Shown: positions 1 to 9,195 of the stretch, in pieces
Layout of the letters: each line of letters starts with the position of its first letter
Numbering within the stretch: the stretch's first letter is position 1
Assembly (NCBI RefSeq): GCF_024172125.1
Contig: NZ_JAMZEA010000010.1
Span: forward strand, 124,001 to 188,000
Source: Actinomadura rupiterrae
Lineage (GTDB): Bacteria > Actinomycetota > Actinomycetes > Streptosporangiales > Streptosporangiaceae
Reading direction: 5' to 3'
DNA length: 64,000 nucleotides
Position numbers and translations under genes: made by a program
The notes under the pieces: model-generated
Told to the model about the DNA's origin: nothing
The model's input: only the letters and a program-made list of their open reading frames with translations
The model's database searches: none

Positions 1-956
1 TGCGCGCCCTGCCGGGGGTTCAGCGCGATCGCGTGCGCGTCGTCCAGCTCGCCGGGGCTGCCCGGCGGCTCCAGCACCAGCACGCCGCGGCCGCGCTTGC
101 CGGTCCCGGCCGCGAGCGCCTGCGCGATCCAGCCGCTCAGCGCGCCGGACCCGCCCGGCTCGTACAGGGCCAGCTTGTCGCGCGCGGGGCCCTCGGGTCC
201 GCGCTGCGCGCAGCCGCCGATGATCGCGCCCAGCAGCAGGCCCGGGTTGTCCCGGTCGTTGAGCAGCGCGGGGGCGAGCGCGGCGGCCTCGTCCAGCACC
301 TGGCCCACGTCCGCGCCGGCGAGCACCGCGGGCACCAGCCCGTACGCCGACAGCGCCGCCATGTGCCCGGGCAGGCCGGGATCGGTCAGCCCGACCCGGT
401 AGCCCTTGCCGCGCGCGAACCCGTGCAGCGGGCTGCCCTGGTCGGTGATCACGACGAACCGGGCGGCGACCTCCCGGTCCGACAGCCCGCGCCTGCGGAA
501 CGCGTCGGCGAGGATGCGCAGGTAGGCGTCGCCCTCCAGGGACACCCCGGACTTGCTGGCCAGCACCACCAGGGTGCGGTCGAGCCGCTCCAGGGTGACC
601 GCGAGCGCCGCGGTGTCCGAGCCGTCCAGGACGGTCAGCGCGCCGCCCGCCCCGCCGTGCTCCTCCATGATCGCCTGCGCGGCCAGCGCGTCCGCGCCGA
701 CGCCGACCAGGACCACGTGGTCCAGGCCCGCGTAGCGCGCCTCGGCGACCACGCCGTCCACCTTGTCCAGCAGGTAGCGGGAGGCGAAGGGCAGGTCCAG
801 CCAGGCCAGCCTGCTGTGGTCGACGGCCCGCCGCCCCCACAGCCGCGGGTCCTTGGCGGCGAGCGCCGCGGGCACCCCGCAGGCCACCAGGTAGTCGCGC
901 GCCTGGAGCGCCTGCTCCAGCACGTCGCCGCGCGTCAGTACGTCGAATCCGGACAC
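1..956 (-). CDS. Second glucose-6-phosphate isomerase-like protein (3' end beyond window)
   Basis: About 318 codons are present; the C-terminus lies off the window edge. The start is GTG at 954-956, with a GGGGAGGA ribosome binding site about six bases upstream. By eye it aligns along its whole visible length with the complete Pgi encoded at 1122-2768: RLWG near the N-terminus, a central sugar-phosphate-binding SIS loop (LASKSGVSLEGD here, [12 protein letters not shown] in the neighbour), DQGSPL, SAYGLVP and SGWIAQ. Pgi interconverts glucose 6-phosphate and fructose 6-phosphate in the cytoplasm. It lies downstream of tkt-tal-pgi but is separated from pgi by a hairpin terminator, so it is probably transcribed separately. 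The SIS loop departs from the usual actinobacterial SKSGGTVETD pattern (recalled, not searched), so activity is uncertain. It could be a paralogue with a regulatory or altered-substrate role. Confidence 0.8.
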   Translation of the reverse strand, partial: MSGFDVLTRGDVLEQALQARDYLVACGVPAALAAKDPRLWGRRAVDHSRLAWLDLPFASRYLLDKVDGVVAEARYAGLDHVVLVGVGADALAAQAIMEEHGGAGGALTVLDGSDTAALAVTLERLDRTLVVLASKSGVSLEGDAYLRILADAFRRRGLSDREVAARFVVITDQGSPLHGFARGKGYRVGLTDPGLPGHMAALSAYGLVPAVLAGADVGQVLDEAAALAPALLNDRDNPGLLLGAIIGGCAQRGPEGPARDKLALYEPGGSGALSGWIAQALAAGTGKRGRGVLVLEPPGSPGELDDAHAIALNPRQGA

Positions 957-1071
957 CGTTCCTCCCCACCCCCATCGTTTCAGGAGAGACACGGCATCCG
1001 CGACCAACTCCCCGATCTTCCAGATGTCGATTTGTGAACAAGTGCGAAAAAACCCTGACAGAAACGTCGAA

Positions 1072-1095
1072 GCCCGGCCGCGAAGACGGCCGGGC
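1072..1095 (-). terminator. Hairpin terminator after pgi
   Basis: A 9-bp perfect GC-rich stem (1072-1080 with 1087-1095, 6-base loop) lies 27 bases past the pgi stop. On the minus strand it is followed, some ten bases on, by a run of six T (1056-1061). This fits an intrinsic terminator for tkt-tal-pgi, leaving the second pgi-like gene with its own promoter. Confidence 0.6.
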
Positions 1096-1121
1096 CCGGA
1101 ACGACGGCAGCGCCAGAGCGC

Positions 1122-2768
1122 TCAGGTAAGGACCTTGGCGAGATGGTTGAGCCCGTCGGTGCGCAGCTTCAGGTGCAGCCGGACGATCGGACGCCCCCGC
1201 GCGCGCAGCGCCCGCAGATCGCCGAACGCCTGTGCCAGCTGGAGCTCGCCCAGCGTGTAAGGACGCCCGGGGATGGCCACGTCGGTCTCCGGAGCGGCCG
1301 TGATGACCAGGAACGCCCCGTTCTCCGGTCCGCCCTTGTGGTACTGCCCGGACGTGTGCAGGTAGCGCGGACCCCAGTCGAAGGTGACCGGGACGGGGGA
1401 GCGGCGCAGCCGCGCGCTCCGCTCGGCCAGCAGCGGACGCAGCATCCCGGCGGACGCGTCCTCGTGCCGGTCCAAAAAGGCCAGGACGGACAGGTACCCG
1501 CGGTCGGGGACGGCTTCGAGCAGCGCGTCCAGCGCGTCGCTGAGCGAACCGGCGCCCTGGAGCAGCTCCTCCCGCGCATGCACCTCCACGAAGTCCTCGA
1601 CCAGGGCCGGGACGCTGGGGATCACGGTCGGCGCGGTGCCCTCCGCGGCGCGCAGCAGCGCGGCGGTGTTGTCCTTGGACTCGGCCACCGCGGGCTCGTT
1701 GAACGGGTTGACGCCCAGCACCCGGCCCGCGACCGCGACGGCGTACTCCCACAGCAGGAACTGCGCGCCGAGCGGGCCGGAGACCGACAGGCCCGCCTCG
1801 CGCGCGGGGCCCGGCTCGTCCGGACGGCCGCCCAGCACGGCGCGCCGCATGTCCGGGGCCAGCTCGAAGCCGGGCGCGCCCACGTCCTCGACGACGACCG
1901 GGAGCAGGCCCTTGCCGTCCTTGCCGGTGGACGCGGCGACCAGCTGCGCGATCCAGTCGGCCAGGCCGGGCAGGCCCGAGCCCTGGTCGGCGATCACCAG
2001 CTTGTCGCGGCCCGCCAGCGCGGACGCGCCGAGCGCCGCCCCGAGCGCGAGCGCCGGGTTGTCGTAGGGCTGGTGCAGGGTGCCGGCCAGCGCGGACGCC
2101 TCGTCCAGCAGCCTCTCGACGTCGGCGCCCGCCAGCGCGGACGGCACCAGACCGTACGCGTCCAGCGCCCCGAACCGTCCGCCGGTCTCGGGATCGCCGT
2201 GCACGGTGTCGTACCGGCCGTCCAGCGGCGAGCCGGGGTCGGTGACGGCCACGATCCGCGCCGCCGGGTCGATCCCGGCCTCGCGGAACGCCGCCTCGAA
2301 GATGCGCAGGTGCGCGTCGGTCTCCACCGACGCGCCGCCCTTGCCCGCCACCACCAGCAGCGTCGAGTGGATCTCGTCCAGCGCGACCGGCAGGGCCTGC
2401 GGGTCGCTGGTGTCCAGCACGACCAGGTCGGCCGCGGCCGGCGCCGCCGCGCGGGCGGCCACCTCGGCGGCGAGCGGCGTGGCGCCCATCCCGGCCAGCA
2501 CGACGCGGGTCAGGCCGCCCGCCCGGGCCGCCGCGACCCGCTCGGCCAGCGGGCCGAGCAGATCGCGGGAGGCCGCGGGCAGGCGCAGCCAACCCAGCCG
2601 CCGCGCCGCGTCGGACGCGGCGTCCGGGCCCCACAGCCTGGCGCTGCGCTGCTGCAGGGCCCCGGGGACCCCGTCGGTGACGAGCCGGTCCAGCACGGAC
2701 TCGGTCGCGTCGACCAGGGGCCCCCGGATGGTGACCGACACCCCCGCCGCGGTCACCACCGACGTCAC
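1122..2768 (-). CDS. pgi: Glucose-6-phosphate isomerase, actinobacterial type
   Basis: Cytoplasmic isomerase linking glucose 6-phosphate and fructose 6-phosphate, 548 residues, the usual length of the actinobacterial Pgi form. Recognisable parts are the SIS-type loop [10 protein letters not shown] (about residues 160-170), [24 protein letters not shown], the [21 protein letters not shown] block (about 255-275) and [14 protein letters not shown] (about 350). The ATG overlaps the tal stop codon (ATGA at 2765-2768), so translation is coupled to tal. The gene closes the tkt-tal-pgi operon and is followed by a terminator. In the SIS loop the Ser usually seen before Lys is Gly, an unusual change given the tandem paralogue downstream. 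Confidence 0.9.
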   Translation of the reverse strand: MTSVVTAAGVSVTIRGPLVDATESVLDRLVTDGVPGALQQRSARLWGPDAASDAARRLGWLRLPAASRDLLGPLAERVAAARAGGLTRVVLAGMGATPLAAEVAARAAAPAAADLVVLDTSDPQALPVALDEIHSTLLVVAGKGGASVETDAHLRIFEAAFREAGIDPAARIVAVTDPGSPLDGRYDTVHGDPETGGRFGALDAYGLVPSALAGADVERLLDEASALAGTLHQPYDNPALALGAALGASALAGRDKLVIADQGSGLPGLADWIAQLVAASTGKDGKGLLPVVVEDVGAPGFELAPDMRRAVLGGRPDEPGPAREAGLSVSGPLGAQFLLWEYAVAVAGRVLGVNPFNEPAVAESKDNTAALLRAAEGTAPTVIPSVPALVEDFVEVHAREELLQGAGSLSDALDALLEAVPDRGYLSVLAFLDRHEDASAGMLRPLLAERSARLRRSPVPVTFDWGPRYLHTSGQYHKGGPENGAFLVITAAPETDVAIPGRPYTLGELQLAQAFGDLRALRARGRPIVRLHLKLRTDGLNHLAKVLT

Positions 2769-3883
2769 GCGCCGGCCCCCGCCTTGTCCTTCAGCTCACC
2801 GGCGATGGAGTCGAGCAGCTCCTTCCAGGAGACCTCGAACTTCTCCACGCCCTCGTCCTCCAGCACCTTCACCACGTCGTCGTAGTCGACGCCGACGTCC
2901 TTCAGGCCCTGCATGACCTTCCGGGCCGAGTCGTACTCGGTGGTGACGGTGTCGCCGGTCGGGTCGCCCTTCTCGGCCTCGGCGTCCAGCGTCGCCTCGG
3001 GCATCGTGTTCACGACGCCCTCGGCGACCAGGCCGTCCACGTACAGGGTCGGCGGGAGGTTCGGGTCCTTCACGCCGGTGGACGCCCACAGCGGACGCTG
3101 CGGACGGGCCCCCGCGTCGCGCAGCCGCGCCCAGCGGTCGGTGCCGAACCGCTCCTCGAACAGCGCGTACGCGAGCCGGGCGTTGGCCAGGCCCGACTTG
3201 GAGCGCAGCGCCTTGGCCCCGTCCGAGCCGATCTTGTCCAGCCGCTTGTCGATCTCGGTGTCCACCCGGGACACGAAGAACGACGCGACCGACTCGATCT
3301 TGGAGATGTCGTGCCCGTTCTCGCGCGCCTTCTCCAGGCCCGCGAAGTAGGCGTCGATGACCTCGCCGTAGCGCTCCAGCGAGAAGATCAGCGTCACGTT
3401 CACGCTGATGCCCTCGGCGAGCGCCGCGGTGATCGCGGGCAGGCCCTGCTTGGTCGCCGGGATCTTGATGAACAGGTTCGGCCGGTCGACCATCCACCAC
3501 AGCGCGCGCGCCTCGGCGATCGTCTTCTCGGTCTCGCGGGCCAGCCGCGGGTCGACCTCGATCGACACCCGGCCGTCCACGCCCTCGCTGCGGTCGTAGA
3601 CCGGGCGCAGCACGTCGGCGGCCCAGCGGATGTCGAAGGTGGTGATCGCGCGGGCCGCCTCCTCGACGTCCACGCCGCGCACCGCCAGGTCGCGGACCTG
3701 GTCGTCGTAGGCGTCGCCCTTGCTCAGCGCCTTGGCGAAGATCGTGGGGTTGGAGGTGACCCCCACCACGCTCTTCTCCTTGATCAGCCGCTCCAGGTTC
3801 CCGGTGCGCAGCCGCTCCCGGCTGATGTCGTCCAGCCAGATCGACACGCCCAGACCGGAGAGCCTCTTCAGTGTGTCGCTCAT
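2765..3883 (-). CDS. tal: Transaldolase
   Basis: Transfers a dihydroxyacetone unit from sedoheptulose 7-phosphate to glyceraldehyde 3-phosphate in the non-oxidative pentose phosphate pathway. The 372 residues match the long actinobacterial/cyanobacterial class of TIM-barrel transaldolase. The Schiff-base lysine is in [11 protein letters not shown] (about residue 140), and the N-terminal [12 protein letters not shown] and [11 protein letters not shown] stretches are typical. It sits 46 bases downstream of tkt and overlaps pgi by four bases, so the three genes form one operon. Confidence 0.95.
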   Translation of the reverse strand: MSDTLKRLSGLGVSIWLDDISRERLRTGNLERLIKEKSVVGVTSNPTIFAKALSKGDAYDDQVRDLAVRGVDVEEAARAITTFDIRWAADVLRPVYDRSEGVDGRVSIEVDPRLARETEKTIAEARALWWMVDRPNLFIKIPATKQGLPAITAALAEGISVNVTLIFSLERYGEVIDAYFAGLEKARENGHDISKIESVASFFVSRVDTEIDKRLDKIGSDGAKALRSKSGLANARLAYALFEERFGTDRWARLRDAGARPQRPLWASTGVKDPNLPPTLYVDGLVAEGVVNTMPEATLDAEAEKGDPTGDTVTTEYDSARKVMQGLKDVGVDYDDVVKVLEDEGVEKFEVSWKELLDSIAGELKDKAGAGA

Positions 3884-3929
3884 CGCTCGCTTCCTCTCGT
3901 CTCCGTGGCCGTTGTTCCGGTCACCGGGC

Positions 3930-6056
3930 TCAGTTGCCGGTGGCGGTGCCGCGGCCGGCGCCGCGCACGCCCGCCTTGATCAGGCTGGAGTTGGCCGCCG
4001 CGACGACCCGCTCGGCCGTGAAGCCGAACTGCTCGAACAGGGTCTTGTAGTCGGCGGACGCGCCGAAGTGCTCCAGGCTGACGATCTCGCCGGCGTCGCC
4101 GACGTAGCCGCGCCAGCCGAGCCCGACACCGGCCTCGACCGCGACCCGGGCCCGGACGGCCGGGGGCAGCACCTGCTGCTTGTAGGCGTCGTCCTGCGCC
4201 TCGAACCACTCCACCGACGGCATCGACACCACGCGGGTCGGCGACCCGGCGGCCTGCAGCGTCTCGCGCGCGGCGACGGCGAGCTGCACCTCCGAGCCGG
4301 TCGCGATGATGATCACCTCGGGCCGGCCGCCCTCGGCCTCGGCCAGCACGTAGCCGCCGCGGGCCGCGCCCTCGGCGGACGCCAGCTCGCCGGACCGGTC
4401 GAAGGTCGGCAGCTTCTGCCGGGTGAGCACCAGGCCCGCCGGGCGGTCGTTGTGCTGCAGGATCGTCCGCCACGCGACCGCGGTCTCGTTGGCGTCGGCC
4501 GGGCGGACGACGTCCAGCCCCGGGATCGCGCGCAGCGCCCACAGGTGCTCGACCGGCTGGTGGGTCGGGCCGTCCTCGCCGAGGCCGATGGAGTCGTGCG
4601 TCCACACGTAGGTGACGGGCAGCTTCATCAGCGCCGCGAGCCGGACGGCCGGACGCATGTAGTCGCTGAACACCAGGAACGTGCCGCCGTAGGGGCGGGT
4701 GCCGCCGTGCAGCGCGATGCCGTTCAGGATCGAGCCCATGCCGTGCTCGCGGATGCCGAAGTGCAGCGTCCGGCCGTACGGGCCGCCGGGGAACTCCTTG
4801 GTCTGGAACTCCTCGGGGATGAAGGACGGCTCGCCCTTCATCGTGGTGTTGTTGGACTCGGCGAGGTCGGCCGAGCCGCCCCACAGCTCCGGCAGCACCG
4901 GCGCCAGCGCGTTCAGGATCTCGCCGGACGCGGCGCGGGTGGCCAGCTCCTTGCCCGCCTGGAACTCCGGCAGCGCCTCGGCCCAGCCGGCGGGCAGCTC
5001 GCGCTTGGCGAGCCGGTCGAACAGGGCGGCCTGGTCGGGGTTGGCCTCGCGCCAGGCGGCGAACCTCTCGTCCCAGGCGGCGTGCGCCTTGCGGCCGCGC
5101 TCGATGACGCCGCGGGAGTGCTCCAGCACCTCGGGGTCGACGTCGAAGGACTTGGCCGGGTCCATGCCCATGAGCTTCTTGGTGGCGGCGACCTCGTCGG
5201 CGCCGAGGGCCGAGCCGTGCGCCTTGCCGGTGTTCTTCTTGTTCGGCGCGGGCCAGCCGATGATCGTGCGCAGCGAGATCAGCGACGGGCGGGCGGTCTC
5301 GCTCTCCGCGGCCCGCATCGCCTCGGCCAGCCGGGCGACGTTCTCGTGGTACTCGCCGTCCTCGGTCCAGTCGACGGTCTGCACGTCCCAGCCGTAGGCC
5401 GCGTACCGGGCCTTGACGTCCTCCGACTTCGCGATCGCGGTGTCGTCCTCGATCGAGATGTGGTTGTCGTCGTAGATCATCACCAGGTTGCCCAGCCTCT
5501 GGTGGGCGGCGAGGGCGCTGGCCTCGTGGCTCACGCCCTCCTCGATGTCGCCGTCGGAGGCGATCACCCAGACGCGGTGGTCGAAGAGGGACTCGCCCTG
5601 CGCGGTGTCGGGGTCGAGCAGGCCGCGCTCGCGGCGGGCGGCCATGGCCATGCCGACCGCGTTGCCGATGCCCTGGCCGAGCGGCCCGGTCGTGGTCTCC
5701 ACCCCGGCGGTGTGCCCGTGCTCGGGGTGCCCCGGCGTCAGGCTGCCCCACTTGCGCAGCTGCTTCAGGTCGTCCAGGGTCAGCGGGTAGCCCGACAGGT
5801 AGAGCTGGATGTACAGGGTCAGGCTGGAGTGCCCGCAGGACAGGACGAAACGGTCGCGGCCGGCCCAGTCCGGGTCGGTCGGGTCGTGCTTCAGGAAACG
5901 CTGGAACAGGAGGTAGGCGGCGGGCGCCAGGCTCATGGCCGTGCCCGGGTGCCCGGAGCCGGCCTCCTCGACCGCGTCCATCGCGAGGGCGCGGACCGTG
6001 TCCACCGCCCGCCGGTCCAGCTCGGACCACTCAAACGTGCTGTTGTCCCCACTCAC
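3930..6056 (-). CDS. tkt: Transketolase
   Basis: Thiamine-diphosphate enzyme moving two-carbon ketol units in the pentose phosphate pathway. The start chosen is GTG 6054-6056 ([10 protein letters not shown]...), with GAGAGGAG about ten bases upstream, giving 708 residues; an in-frame start at 6083 would add nine residues. The N-terminal TPP domain has [11 protein letters not shown] and the diphosphate-binding ASDGDIEEG motif (about residue 155). The central pyrimidine domain has FGIREHGMG with the catalytic Glu, followed by the C-terminal domain. It is the first gene of the tkt-tal-pgi operon and divergent from ctaB. The upstream DNA carries four TCGGCGA heptamers. Confidence 0.95.
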   Translation of the reverse strand: MSGDNSTFEWSELDRRAVDTVRALAMDAVEEAGSGHPGTAMSLAPAAYLLFQRFLKHDPTDPDWAGRDRFVLSCGHSSLTLYIQLYLSGYPLTLDDLKQLRKWGSLTPGHPEHGHTAGVETTTGPLGQGIGNAVGMAMAARRERGLLDPDTAQGESLFDHRVWVIASDGDIEEGVSHEASALAAHQRLGNLVMIYDDNHISIEDDTAIAKSEDVKARYAAYGWDVQTVDWTEDGEYHENVARLAEAMRAAESETARPSLISLRTIIGWPAPNKKNTGKAHGSALGADEVAATKKLMGMDPAKSFDVDPEVLEHSRGVIERGRKAHAAWDERFAAWREANPDQAALFDRLAKRELPAGWAEALPEFQAGKELATRAASGEILNALAPVLPELWGGSADLAESNNTTMKGEPSFIPEEFQTKEFPGGPYGRTLHFGIREHGMGSILNGIALHGGTRPYGGTFLVFSDYMRPAVRLAALMKLPVTYVWTHDSIGLGEDGPTHQPVEHLWALRAIPGLDVVRPADANETAVAWRTILQHNDRPAGLVLTRQKLPTFDRSGELASAEGAARGGYVLAEAEGGRPEVIIIATGSEVQLAVAARETLQAAGSPTRVVSMPSVEWFEAQDDAYKQQVLPPAVRARVAVEAGVGLGWRGYVGDAGEIVSLEHFGASADYKTLFEQFGFTAERVVAAANSSLIKAGVRGAGRGTATGN

Positions 6057-6086
6057 GGACGCCAGGCTCCTCTCGAACCGCAAATC

Positions 6087-6133
6087 TCGGCGATCTCTTC
6101 GGCGATGTCATTCGGCGAACTGTCATTCGGCGA
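6087..6133. repeat. Four TCGGCGA heptamers upstream of tkt
   Basis: TCGGCGA occurs at 6087, 6099, 6112 and 6127, spaced 12, 13 and 15 bases, within 80 bases upstream of the tkt start. Flanking bases are also partly repeated (GTCAT before two copies, TCTCT after two). Spacing near one helical turn could suit a regulator binding the same face repeatedly, or it may be a local duplication. No known factor is identified. Confidence 0.5.
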
Positions 6134-6521
6134 TCTCTGTCACAGGAGGCGGAGCTGTCCTTCTGCAGCGTCCGATCGGCGTGCCGCCGCGCGCGCCGAC
6201 GCGTGGTCCCCCTGCGGGCCCACGAGGCGGTGGACGGTCCGTGCCACGGGCGCTCCGGCATGATCGCTCCGGCCCGCCTCCGAGCCTATCCAACGACCGG
6301 GCCGGCCCTCGTGACCTCGCCCCGGCGAACGCCGGGGAGGGGCCGCGCGCCGTCCCGCCCGTCCTGTCCCGGAGCCTGCCCGATCGTTTCGCCCCATAAC
6401 CCCCCGCACGGGTGAACCGGAGGGTGATCGCCGCTCCCCGCCGCCGGACCGGACGCGCCGACGGAACCGCACGTCAGGACGGGGGAGCGGGCCGCGCGCG
6501 GCGCGTCCGGTGCCCCGGTGC
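6134..6521. other. Gene-free part of the tkt-ctaB divergent region
   Basis: The tkt-ctaB gap is about 650 bases. This stretch holds no plausible gene: the reading frames crossing it lack ribosome binding sites and have Arg/Pro-rich composition typical of chance frames in GC-rich DNA. The repeats next to tkt and the promoter and folded leader next to ctaB are listed separately. Confidence 0.5.
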
Positions 6522-6549
6522 GTGACCCCCGCGGGGGGCGGACTACAGT
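6522..6549 (+). promoter_or_regulatory. Candidate ctaB promoter
   Basis: GTGACC (6522-6527) and TACAGT (6544-6549) are separated by 16 bases and match housekeeping -35/-10 hexamers at four positions each. Transcription would begin near 6556, at the start of the folded leader upstream of ctaB. Confidence 0.4.
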
Positions 6550-6553
6550 GGAC

Positions 6554-6670
6554 CCGCGGTTGAGGGCGACCGGTACGACGTCGAGACCGCGGTTGCAGTA
6601 GCCGGCCGAGGCACCCGCCTCGGCGAGGCCCCGAAGGATCGCGGGGGCACCGCTCAGGTGGCAGCGATCC
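6554..6670 (+). ncRNA. Structured ctaB leader with three hairpins
   Basis: Three consecutive inverted repeats: 6554-6560 with 6586-6592 (7 bp), 6605-6612 with 6617-6624 (8 bp, ACCC loop), and 6636-6642 with 6664-6670 (7 bp) enclosing a small inner CACC/GGTG stem (6648-6651 with 6657-6660). They lie between the candidate promoter and the ctaB start, which lacks a clear ribosome binding site. I could not match the array to cobalamin, SAM, TPP, FMN, glycine or ydaO riboswitch consensus motifs. It could be an uncharacterised cis-regulatory RNA or simply GC-rich sequence that folds. Confidence 0.4.
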
Positions 6671-6712
6671 GGCGGGCGCGAATTCCCTGCCTAGTTGGAC
6701 GTGGACCCGATT

Positions 6713-7702
6713 GTGACGGTGCTCAGTAACAAGCTCGGCGTCGAGCAGCTGGACGACCCGGTGCCGGGGGCGGCACTCGTGCCGGCCCCTCCGGCCGCGG
6801 CTCCGGCCGAGAGGCGGACGCTCGGCGCGAGCGTCGGCGCCTACGTGGCGCTCACCAAGCCCCGCGTGATCGAGCTGCTGCTGATCACGACCATCCCGGT
6901 GATGTTCCTGGCCGCCGGGGGCGTGCCGTCGCTGACCCGGGTGCTGCTGACGTTCGCCTTCGGGTGGATGTCGGCGGGCGCGGCCAACGCGGTGAACTGC
7001 TACATCGACCGCGACATCGACGCCAAGATGCGCCGCACCCGGCGCCGCCCGCTGGCCCGCGAGCAGGTCTCCCCGACCCGCGCGCTCGCCTTCGGGGTCA
7101 CCCTGGCGGTCGTGTCCACCATCGGCTTCGCCCTCGCGGTGAACCTGGTGTCCGCGGCGATGTCGCTGTTCGCGATCCTGTTCTACGTCTTCGTGTACTC
7201 GCTGCTGCTCAAGCGCCGCACGTCCCAGAACATCATCTGGGGCGGTATCGCGGGCTGCATGCCGGTGCTGATCGGCTGGTCGGCCGTCCGCGGCACCGTC
7301 GACTGGACGCCGTTCATCCTGTTCGGCGTGGTGTTCCTGTGGACGCCGCCGCACACCTGGACGCTGGCGATGCGCTACAAGGAGGACTACGCCGTCGCCA
7401 AGGTCCCGATGCTGCCGGTCGTGGCGTCCGAGCGCCGGGTGGTCGGGGAGAGCCTCGCCTACACCTGGGCGACCGTGGCCTGCTCCCTGCTGCTCTGGCC
7501 GGTCGCCGGCATGACCGCCGCCTACGGGACGGTCGCGGTCGTCCTCGGCCTGGTCTTCCTCGCCGAGGGGCACCGGCTGCTCCGGGACGTCCGGGCCGGC
7601 GTGACCGGCGTCCACCTGCGCCCGATGCGCTTCTTCCACCTCTCGAACGTCTACCTGGCGCTGCTGTTCACCGCGGTCGCCATCGACCCCCTCCTGCACT
7701 GA
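6713..7702 (+). CDS. ctaB: Protohaem IX farnesyltransferase (haem O synthase)
   Basis: Integral membrane UbiA-family prenyltransferase that adds a farnesyl group to haem B, giving haem O for aa3-type cytochrome oxidase. The first Asp-rich motif is [19 protein letters not shown] (about residue 98), followed by a [17 protein letters not shown] loop, with about eight hydrophobic helices. The start is uncertain: GTG 6713 is used, but TTG 6695 and GTG 6701 are in frame and none has a convincing ribosome binding site. It is divergent from tkt and is followed by a PrsW-like gene and ctaA, the next enzyme of the pathway. Confidence 0.93.
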   Translation: MTVLSNKLGVEQLDDPVPGAALVPAPPAAAPAERRTLGASVGAYVALTKPRVIELLLITTIPVMFLAAGGVPSLTRVLLTFAFGWMSAGAANAVNCYIDRDIDAKMRRTRRRPLAREQVSPTRALAFGVTLAVVSTIGFALAVNLVSAAMSLFAILFYVFVYSLLLKRRTSQNIIWGGIAGCMPVLIGWSAVRGTVDWTPFILFGVVFLWTPPHTWTLAMRYKEDYAVAKVPMLPVVASERRVVGESLAYTWATVACSLLLWPVAGMTAAYGTVAVVLGLVFLAEGHRLLRDVRAGVTGVHLRPMRFFHLSNVYLALLFTAVAIDPLLH

Positions 7703-7887
7703 CCCGACCCCGGCACCCGCACCCGGCCCAACCGGGCCGCCCGCGGGGCTGATGGGACCGGCCGTCCCGGGCCGACCGAGCCGTCTGGCTCCGGGCCGTC
7801 CCGACCGGACGAGCGCGGAGAGTGATCGTCGCAGGTCGGGCGGGGCGATGGCGGCGCGGCGCGGGCGGGACCGTTACGCTCGCGCTT

Positions 7888-9102
7888 ATGGCGCGCATTG
7901 ATCCCAAGGCGGTGCTCGAAGGGCGGCTGCCGGGGCGTCCCCCCGTGGCCCTGGTGATGGGCCTCACCGTCTCGTCGCTGTGCGCGCTCGTCGCGCTCGC
8001 CATCGACGCCCTCTACGGCGGCGCGGGCTTCTGGGTCGGGGTCGTCCTGGCCATCCTGCCGATCCCGCTGCTGATCGCGCTGGTGCTCACGCTGGACCGG
8101 ATGGAGCCGGAGCCGCCGCGCGCGCTGCTGTTCTCGTTCATGTGGGGCGCGGGCGTCGCGGTGCTCGGCGCGCTGGTGCTGAACACCCTCGGGCTGCTCT
8201 ACGTGACCGTCCCGATCTTCGGCGAGGTCAAGGGGCACTTCATCAGCGCCACCTTCGGCGCGCCGGTGATCGAGGAGTCGCTGAAGGGCGCGGTGCTGTT
8301 CGGCCTGCTCTGGTGGCGGCGCAACGAGATCGACGGGTTCGCCGACGGGATCATGTACGCCTGCATGGTCGGCCTCGGCTTCGCGATGATGGAGAACATC
8401 ACCTACTACATGCGCGCCTTCGACCAGGGCGGCGCGCAGCAGCTCCAGGCGGTGTTCATACTGCGCGGGGTCGTCGCGCCGCTGAGCCACCCTTTGTTCA
8501 CGTCCATGACCGGGATCGGCGTCGCCTGGGCGGCCACCCATCGGCGCGGACGCGTCCTCGCCCCGATCCTCGGGCTGCTCGGCGCGATGCTGCTGCACGG
8601 CCTGTGGAACGGCGCCGCGTCCATGGGCCTCGGCGGCCTCGGCTCGGTCTACCTGCTGGACGCCGTCGTGCTGTGCGGGCTGCTCACGGTCGTGTTCGTC
8701 GAGCGGCACAACACCGTCAAGCGGATCGAGCACGTGCTGCCGATGTACGAGCCGACCGGCCTGGTCACCCCCGCCGACATCCGGATGCTGCGGTCCATCC
8801 CGGCCCGCCGCGCCGCCCGCCGCTGGGCCCGCACGCTCGGCGGTCGCGGCGCGTCCAAGGCCATGGAGGACTACCAGCTCGCCGCGACCGAGCTCGCCCT
8901 GCTGCACAAGCGCGCCGAGCGCGGCGTCGCCGAGCCCCGCTGGTTCGAGGGCCGCCGCGACGCCCTGCTGAGCCTCATGGGCCTCGCCCGCCAGGCGTTC
9001 CTGCGCACCGCGCCGCCCGAACGCCGCCAGGGCCCGCCCTGGGCCGGGCCCGGCCCGTCCGGCTTCAGCCCCCAACCTCCGCCCGCGGGCCCCTACCACT
9101 GA
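7888..9102 (+). CDS. PrsW-family intramembrane metalloprotease
   Basis: Polytopic membrane protein of 404 residues with the glutamate/histidine motifs of the PrsW/CPBP-like superfamily: EESLKG (about residue 131), FAMMENI (about 170), a conserved LSHPLFTS (about 203) and HGLWN (about 240). PrsW of Bacillus cleaves an anti-sigma factor; the substrate here is unknown. The last ~115 residues are a soluble basic tail ending in a Pro-rich stretch. The start at ATG 7888 has no Shine-Dalgarno sequence, but TACGCT lies exactly seven bases upstream, suggesting a leaderless mRNA. It sits between ctaB and ctaA. Confidence 0.8.
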   Translation: MARIDPKAVLEGRLPGRPPVALVMGLTVSSLCALVALAIDALYGGAGFWVGVVLAILPIPLLIALVLTLDRMEPEPPRALLFSFMWGAGVAVLGALVLNTLGLLYVTVPIFGEVKGHFISATFGAPVIEESLKGAVLFGLLWWRRNEIDGFADGIMYACMVGLGFAMMENITYYMRAFDQGGAQQLQAVFILRGVVAPLSHPLFTSMTGIGVAWAATHRRGRVLAPILGLLGAMLLHGLWNGAASMGLGGLGSVYLLDAVVLCGLLTVVFVERHNTVKRIEHVLPMYEPTGLVTPADIRMLRSIPARRAARRWARTLGGRGASKAMEDYQLAATELALLHKRAERGVAEPRWFEGRRDALLSLMGLARQAFLRTAPPERRQGPPWAGPGPSGFSPQPPPAGPYH

Positions 9103-9195
9103 CCTCGCCCTGGGGTTCCCGGGCGGCGACACGCCCATACGCCTTGGACGGGGGGCGGGTCAAGGCTTCGGCGGCACGGCCATACGATGAAGGGC

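Noticed and set aside
3720-6263. 847-codon open frame antisense to tkt, and similar long frames opposite most genes
   Set aside because: GC-rich third positions open antisense frames. These have Arg/Gly/Pro/Ala-rich composition and no motifs, while the opposite strand encodes clear enzymes.
6554-6670. Known riboswitch (cobalamin, SAM, TPP, glycine, c-di-AMP) before ctaB
   Set aside because: None of the conserved core sequences of these classes is present; only stems are seen.
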